In this document: one piece after another, positions 32,977-37,079 of the stretch
Position numbering within the stretch: the stretch's first letter is position 1
Layout: the number at the start of each line of letters is the position of its first letter
Position numbers and translations under genes: made by a program
The notes under the pieces: model-generated
The model's input: the letters and a program-made list of their open reading frames with translations, nothing else
The model's database searches: none
Told to the model about the DNA's origin: nothing
Assembly: GCF_014174375.1 (NCBI RefSeq)
Contig: NZ_JABEQE010000025.1
Coordinates: 1 to 37,079, forward strand
DNA from: Gluconacetobacter asukensis
GTDB lineage: Bacteria > Pseudomonadota > Alphaproteobacteria > Acetobacterales > Acetobacteraceae
Direction of reading: 5' to 3'
Length of the DNA stretch: 37,079 nucleotides

Positions 32977-33200
32977 TCAGAAATTCACCCCGACGCGGTC
33001 GTAACAATATCCCTCCGGTGGAGTGGAAAGGAGAAATCCCGGTATACCGACCCCGGCCCGGCAAGGCATTGAAGATCCCGTTGGCCGCGAGATACTGGTT
33101 GAAGAGAGCGTTGGCACCGATCCGATACTGACGAATGTATTGAGATTCAGGGTGATGTCCATATTGGCGATCAGCCGGGGCCGAAGCGCGTCTGAAGCGA
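32977..33200 (-). pseudogene. TonB-dependent receptor C-terminal remnant (frameshifted)
   Basis: On the minus strand, upstream of the acylase gene, pieces of an outer-membrane barrel end can be read. IANMDITLNLN is in one frame and YRIGANALFNQYLAANGIF followed by NALPGRGRYTG is in another. The terminal CYDRVGVNF with a stop at 32977 is in the first frame again. The order matches the last strands of TonB-dependent receptors, which end in an aromatic residue. Several shifts are needed to join them, so the gene is dead. The identification rests on about 80 residues and is tentative. The rest of the 385-bp gap up to the Ku gene shows nothing recognisable. Confidence 0.4.
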
Positions 33201-33292
33201 CACGCCTACCCGGCGATCCGGTCGGGCGACCCGCAACGCTTGTCTGCCCTGGTGCGTTGCTCTGGTGTCCATCTGGACAGGAGGATGTGGCC

Positions 33293-34132
33293 ATGGCTCC
33301 GCGGGCAAGCTGGAAGGGCGCGCTCAGGATCGGGAAGCTGACCTGCCCGGTTGCGCTCTTTGCGGCGGTGTCGATGTCCGAACGGATTGCCCTGCACCTG
33401 ATCAACCGCGAGACGGGGAACCGGGTGCATCGGCATTATATCGACAGCGAGACCGGTGACGACGTGGATCGGGACGATCAGGTCAAAGGATACGAGACGA
33501 AGAATGGCGACATCGTCCTGCTCGATCCGGAAGAGGTCGAGGCCGCCGTGCCCGACAGCGACAAGATGCTCGCAGTCTCCGCCTTCGTCCGCTGCGAAGA
33601 GATCGACGACGTCTATCTGGACCGGCCCTATTACCTCAGCCCTGCCGACCCTGCGGCGGAAGAGGCGTTCGCGCTGATCCGGGCGGGCCTCGATCAGCAG
33701 AAGGTCGCGGCACTGGCCCAGACGGTTCTGTTCCGGCGTGTGCGCACGCTGCTCATCAGGGCCTATGGGGAAATCCTGATCGCGACGACCCTGAACTTCG
33801 ATGACGAGGTGCGCTCATCCCAGGACGCCTTCAAGGACATTCCCGACCACCATATGCCCCAGGAGATGCTGGATCTGGCGGCGCATATCATCGACACCAA
33901 GAAGGGCCATTTCGACCCGTCGGCATTCGAAGACCGGTACGAGGCGGCCCTCGCCGCACTGGTCGAGGCCAGGCTGAAGGGAAGGAAGCCCGCGCCGCTG
34001 CCCCGCCCGGCCGAGGGCAAGATCATCAACCTGATGGACGCCCTGCGCGAGAGTGCCGGCGCGGCACACCCCCCTGCCGGGAAAAAGACCCGATCGCGTT
34101 CCAGGCCCGCGCCGGGCCGCAAGGCGGGCTGA
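33293..34132 (+). CDS. ku: Ku protein (bacterial NHEJ)
   Basis: This 279-residue bacterial Ku homologue starts with the core beta-barrel, RASWKGALRIGKLTCPVALF followed by HLINRETGNRVHRHYID. It has the family segment DIVLLDPEEVEAAVPDSDKM and DVYLDRPYYLSPAD. A basic, low-complexity C-terminal tail (GKKTRSRSRPAPGRKAG) is typical of Ku that contacts DNA and LigD. Homodimeric Ku rings bind broken DNA ends and recruit LigD. AGGAGG at 33279-33284 fixes the ATG at 33293. The ligD gene starts 4 nt after its stop, so they form an operon. Size and core match the bacterial family of about 250-300 residues. Confidence 0.95.
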   Translation: MAPRASWKGALRIGKLTCPVALFAAVSMSERIALHLINRETGNRVHRHYIDSETGDDVDRDDQVKGYETKNGDIVLLDPEEVEAAVPDSDKMLAVSAFVRCEEIDDVYLDRPYYLSPADPAAEEAFALIRAGLDQQKVAALAQTVLFRRVRTLLIRAYGEILIATTLNFDDEVRSSQDAFKDIPDHHMPQEMLDLAAHIIDTKKGHFDPSAFEDRYEAALAALVEARLKGRKPAPLPRPAEGKIINLMDALRESAGAAHPPAGKKTRSRSRPAPGRKAG

Positions 34133-34136
34133 CCCT

Positions 34137-36653
34137 ATGGCACTGGAGACCTACCGCCAGAAGCGGGACTTCACCCGGACCCGGGAGCCGGCAGGGGAGG
34201 GCAGCCAGGCCGAGGGGCACCGTTTCGTCGTCCAGAAGCATGACGCGCGGCGGCTGCATTACGATTTTCGCCTTGAACTGGACGGCGTCCTGAAAAGCTG
34301 GGCGGTGACCAGGGGGCCGAGCCTGATTGCGGGCGAGAGGCGCCTGGCCGTTCATGTCGAGGACCACCCGCTGGATTATGGGGATTTCGAGGGCACGATC
34401 CCCAAGGGTCAATATGGCGGCGGGACGGTGGCGGTATGGGACCGCGGGACCTGGACACCGCTCGAGGACGCGGAAAAAGGGTTGTCCAAAGGCCATCTCG
34501 ACTTCGAACTGCACGGCGAGAAACTCGCCGGGCGCTGGCATCTGGTGCGGATGAAAGGCCGGCCAAGCGACAAGCGCGACAATTGGCTTCTGATCAAGGG
34601 CGACGACGAGACGGCCCGGAGCCCCACCGATCCGGACATCCTCGAAGAGCAGCCCAATTCCGTCAAAACGGGCCGGACGATCGCCGAGATCGCCAACGGC
34701 ACGCCGCCAGCCGAGCGGACGAAGAGAGCGCGAAAAGCAACCGAACCGGCGCCGAAAACGCAGAAAAATGCGCCGCCCACCGTGCAGGACCCACAGCAGA
34801 TAAGGGGGGCAAAGCCCGGCGATCTGCCGGCGTTCGTCGAACCCGCCTTGGCCACTCTGGTCGCCAGACCACCCTCGGGGCCGCGCTGGATTCATGAAAT
34901 CAAGTTCGACGGCTATCGGCTTGAGGCCCGGATCGAGCAGGGCACGGTCAGGCTCCTGACGCGGAGCGGTCTGGACTGGACGTCGAAATTCGGGTCCGCC
35001 GTTTGCGACGCGCTGGCGATGCTGCCGGTCAAGACGGCTCTGATCGACGGCGAACTGGTGGTCGAAAGCCGCTCGGGTGCCAGCAATTTTTCGGCGTTGC
35101 AGACCGATCTGAGCGAAGATCGGACGGACCGTTTCGTCTTCTACGCCTTCGACCTGCTGTACCTGGATGGCGAGGATCTTTGCTCGGCGACATTGAGCGA
35201 CCGCAAGACGATGCTGCGCCACGTCATGCCGGAAACGCCTGGTATCCTGCGTTTCAGCGAGGATTTTGCCGATGATGGCGCGCTGGTCATGCGCCACGCA
35301 TGTCGCCTCGGCCTGGAAGGTATCGTGTCCAAACAGGCGGACGCCCCCTATCGCTCCGGTCGGGGCAGGATCTGGGTCAAATCGAAATGCTCCGCGCGGC
35401 AGGAATTCGTCATCGGCGGCTATGTGCCCTCGACCACAGGCCGCAAGAGCGTGGGCTCCCTGGTGCTTGGCGTGCATGACGCGCAGGGGCTGCGCTATGT
35501 CGGGCGCGTCGGCACCGGGTTTTCAGCCCCTGTCGCCGACGACCTGTTTCGCGCCCTGGATGCCACCAGAACGACCGGAAGCCCCTTTGTCGACCAGCTT
35601 TCCGCGGCGGAAGCGCGCGGCGTGCGCTATGTGCGCCCCGAGCGCGTGGCGGAAGTGGAATTCCGTGCCTGGACGGCGGATGGCCGGCTTCGGCATGCGT
35701 CTTTTCATGGTATCCGTGACGACAAGCCAGCAGCGGAGATCGTACGTGAAATGCCCGTGCCGGACATATCGCCCCGCAGAGCCGGGGCAGAGCAGAAACG
35801 CACCGTCGCACTGACCCATCCGGACCGGGTGTACTGGCCGGATGCCGGCGTCACGAAGGAAGGGCTGGCCGATTACTATGCCGCCATGTGGCCGCGCATC
35901 GCGCCGTTTATCGTCGATCGGCCCCTGGCGCTGCTGCGGTGCCCGGAAGGGATCGAGGGGCCACGTTTCTTTCAGAAGAACGCCTGGAAGGGCATGAACG
36001 CCCATATCAAGGCGCTGGACGATCCTGCCAGTCAGGAGGGGGAGCATCTGATCGGTATTCACGATCTCGATGGCCTCATGGGGCTGGTGCAAGCGGCGGT
36101 GCTGGAAATCCACCCCTGGGGCGCATCCTGCCGCGACTGGGAAAGACCCGACGAACTGGTGATGGATCTCGATCCCGGCGAGGGCGTCGCATGGGCGCAG
36201 GTCATCGACGCGGCGCGGCAGGTGCGCGAGCGCCTGGAAGCGTCGGGCCTGACGGCCTTCGTCAAGACCTCCGGTGGCAAGGGGCTGCACGTGGTGGCCC
36301 CCCTGAAACCCGAGGCGGACTGGGAGACAGCCAAGGCCTTCTCCCGAACGCTGGCACAGACGATGGCCGCCGATCATCCGGACCGGTTTATCGCGACCAT
36401 CACCAAATCGAAGCGTCACGGGAAAATCCTGCTCGATTATCTGCGCAACCAGCGTGGCGCGACCTCGGTGGCGCCTTACTCCACGCGCGCAGGCGCCGGC
36501 GCCCCCGTCTCGATGCCGCTGGGCTGGGACGAGTTGGGGGAGATCACCGGATCGGCGCAGTTCACGGTGGGCAATGCGATGGCGCGGCTCTCCTCGCTGC
36601 GTACGGACCCGTGGGAGGGGTTCCACGCGGCGCGGCATCCGCTCTGCGGATGA
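34137..36653 (+). CDS. ligD: DNA ligase D (phosphoesterase-ligase-polymerase)
   Basis: This 838-residue three-domain repair enzyme has the order phosphoesterase (about residues 1-190), ATP-dependent ligase (about 235-530) and polymerase/primase (about 560-838). The phosphoesterase domain has FVVQKHDARRLHYDFRLE, with its metal-binding His/Asp. The ligase motif EIKFDGYRLEAR carries the catalytic lysine (KxDG), and LDGEDLCSATL and EGIVSKQADAPYRSGR are later ligase motifs. The polymerase domain has VMDLDPGEGV with the catalytic acidic pair and SGGKGLHVVAPL. With Ku it performs non-homologous end joining. The start at 34137 has no separate strong ribosome-binding site, consistent with coupling to ku. 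Confidence 0.95.
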   Translation: MALETYRQKRDFTRTREPAGEGSQAEGHRFVVQKHDARRLHYDFRLELDGVLKSWAVTRGPSLIAGERRLAVHVEDHPLDYGDFEGTIPKGQYGGGTVAVWDRGTWTPLEDAEKGLSKGHLDFELHGEKLAGRWHLVRMKGRPSDKRDNWLLIKGDDETARSPTDPDILEEQPNSVKTGRTIAEIANGTPPAERTKRARKATEPAPKTQKNAPPTVQDPQQIRGAKPGDLPAFVEPALATLVARPPSGPRWIHEIKFDGYRLEARIEQGTVRLLTRSGLDWTSKFGSAVCDALAMLPVKTALIDGELVVESRSGASNFSALQTDLSEDRTDRFVFYAFDLLYLDGEDLCSATLSDRKTMLRHVMPETPGILRFSEDFADDGALVMRHACRLGLEGIVSKQADAPYRSGRGRIWVKSKCSARQEFVIGGYVPSTTGRKSVGSLVLGVHDAQGLRYVGRVGTGFSAPVADDLFRALDATRTTGSPFVDQLSAAEARGVRYVRPERVAEVEFRAWTADGRLRHASFHGIRDDKPAAEIVREMPVPDISPRRAGAEQKRTVALTHPDRVYWPDAGVTKEGLADYYAAMWPRIAPFIVDRPLALLRCPEGIEGPRFFQKNAWKGMNAHIKALDDPASQEGEHLIGIHDLDGLMGLVQAAVLEIHPWGASCRDWERPDELVMDLDPGEGVAWAQVIDAARQVRERLEASGLTAFVKTSGGKGLHVVAPLKPEADWETAKAFSRTLAQTMAADHPDRFIATITKSKRHGKILLDYLRNQRGATSVAPYSTRAGAGAPVSMPLGWDELGEITGSAQFTVGNAMARLSSLRTDPWEGFHAARHPLCG

Positions 36654-36800
36654 GAGCATGAGCGACCGTCGTCCATCGGCTCGCAGTACACCCGCCAAGT
36701 TCAACATCCAGTTTTTGGTCACACCAGACGCGAATCCTGCATAAGTTCACGGAGGCTATGCCGCCTGACGAAAATCATGACAAAATTCAAAACGGGCCAG

Positions 36801-36827
36801 TTGCACGGAGGCGGAGCAATTTTTTTT
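36801..36827 (+). terminator. Weak terminator-like structure after ligD
   Basis: TTGC (36801-36804) and GCAA (36816-36819) can pair with an 11-nt loop and are followed by eight T (36820-36827). The stem is short, so termination is only possible. The T run overlaps the end of the GNAT remnant on the other strand. Confidence 0.25.
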
Positions 36828-36963
36828 ATTCGCGTAATATAGCCCACTGTTCGGCGTCGCACCACTCTCCATCCACGTCAATTGCCTCCTTACAGATTCC
36901 CTCGCATAAGAACCCCACTCGCTCAGCTAAACGACGCGACCGAATATTATCACAATGTATGTA
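36826..36963 (-). pseudogene. GNAT (RimJ/RimL-type) acetyltransferase C-terminal fragment cut by an IS
   Basis: The minus strand reads YIHCDNIRSRRLAERVGFLC and then EAIDVDGEWCDAEQWAILRE, ending in TAA at 36828-36826. It matches the last 45 residues of RimJ/RimL-type acetyltransferases, where N-x2-SRRLAE-x-LGF-x-EG forms the acetyl-CoA binding end and D-G-x-x-x-D-x-x-x-W/Y closes the fold. The upstream (N-terminal) part would lie beyond 36963, but an IS element begins there. So the insertion most likely split the gene. This stretch is clearly richer in A+T than the ligD gene. The identification is good although short. Confidence 0.7.
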
Positions 36964-36969
36964 ACACAC

Positions 36970-37079
36970 TAGAGGGTGTTATGTACTTTCGTGCGTGATT
37001 GGTTCAGTAATGCTGAATGACGCAAGTTCGGAAGCCGTATCCCTCTGACGTATCAGACGAAGAATGGTCGTTGGTTGTC
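36970..37079 (+). mobile_element. IS5/IS4-type insertion sequence, left end (runs off window)
   Basis: The segment starting AGAGGGTGTTATGTACTTTC looks like a terminal inverted repeat of an IS5-family element. It is preceded by CTAG, a plausible target of such elements, and followed within 50 nt by the transposase start. The other end lies outside the window, so repeat ends and target duplication cannot be confirmed. Confidence 0.55.
37017..37079 (+). CDS. Transposase N terminus (IS5/IS4 family), partial
   Basis: Twenty-one codons from the ATG at 37017 to the window edge read VRKPYPSDVSDEEWSLVV near the start. This is the well-known N terminus of a group of DDE transposases (PYPSDVSDEEW, followed in relatives by APYL). 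The gene continues beyond the window. It is a different transposase from the remnant at the left edge, whose visible part is the opposite end of the protein. The start lies inside an IS end of usual length. Whether the element is intact cannot be judged. Confidence 0.75.
   Translation, partial: MTQVRKPYPSDVSDEEWSLVV

Noticed and set aside
1-37079. CRISPR arrays, tRNA or rRNA genes
   Set aside because: No regularly spaced repeats and no tRNA- or rRNA-like segments were recognised by eye on either strand; a dedicated scan was not possible.

Overview
The window is a GC-rich stretch of what looks like an alphaproteobacterial chromosome, most plausibly of an acetic acid bacterium (Acetobacteraceae; Gluconacetobacter/Komagataeibacter-like). 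This rests on gene content (OprB-type porin, MHS-type transporter, penicillin-acylase-family protein, LigD/Ku, ChrB) and coding style. It is an inference and no marker gene settles the genus. No rRNA, tRNA or CRISPR array was recognised. The region is accessory in character: intact short operons with LysR/AraC/MerR/ECF regulators alternate with truncated or frameshifted genes and transposase fragments at both ends.

Layout. (1) 1-2095: IS5-like transposase remnant, then an SDR oxidoreductase divergent from a LysR regulator. (2) 2239-5324: ECF sigma/anti-sigma pair divergent from a catalase-family peroxidase plus cytochrome b561. Two near-identical ECF promoters (GGGAATA, 14-15 nt, GCGTC) face away from each other. 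(3) 5419-11550: a partly decayed metal/oxyanion island holding a CDF-like transporter, a MerR C-terminal stub, ChrB, a frameshifted ChrB-domain gene coupled to a secreted DUF1259 protein, and a short IucA/IucC-like protein. It continues with MerR, a textbook 19-bp-spacer MerR promoter, MerT, a GDCCVxC protein and a broken CDF gene. (4) 11792-14810: a tightly coupled PdxA2-like dehydrogenase / TIM-barrel / cupin operon divergent from a LysR regulator. (5) 14927-19591: AraC regulator, EamA exporter, truncated Old Yellow Enzyme gene, a conjugation-module scar, and a LysR/MFS divergent pair. (6) 19592-20623: about 1 kb with no recognisable gene. (7) 20624-27321: a probable catabolic cluster (HbpS/GlcG-like protein, Gfo/Idh/MocA oxidoreductase, MHS symporter, 2-keto-4-pentenoate-hydratase-like enzyme, D-2-hydroxyacid dehydrogenase, OprB porin). 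(8) 27322-30650: integrase remnant, class II aldolase, NAD(P)-binding protein divergent from LysR, and a deleted flavin monooxygenase. (9) 30790-36653: penicillin-acylase-family enzyme, TonB-receptor remnant, and the Ku-LigD NHEJ operon. (10) 36826-37079: GNAT acetyltransferase fragment cut by an IS element that runs off the window.

How the genes work together. The ECF module looks like a self-amplifying oxidative-stress switch that makes a membrane-anchored heme peroxidase and a b-type cytochrome. The metal island retains Hg(II) sensing and uptake parts without a reductase in view. The 20.6-27.3 kb cluster supplies outer-membrane entry, inner-membrane symport, oxidoreduction, dehydration and 2-oxo-acid reduction for an unknown acid or sugar derivative. 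The least-described candidates are the PdxA2/TIM-barrel/cupin operon and the ChrB-domain/DUF1259/IucA-IucC-like cassette.
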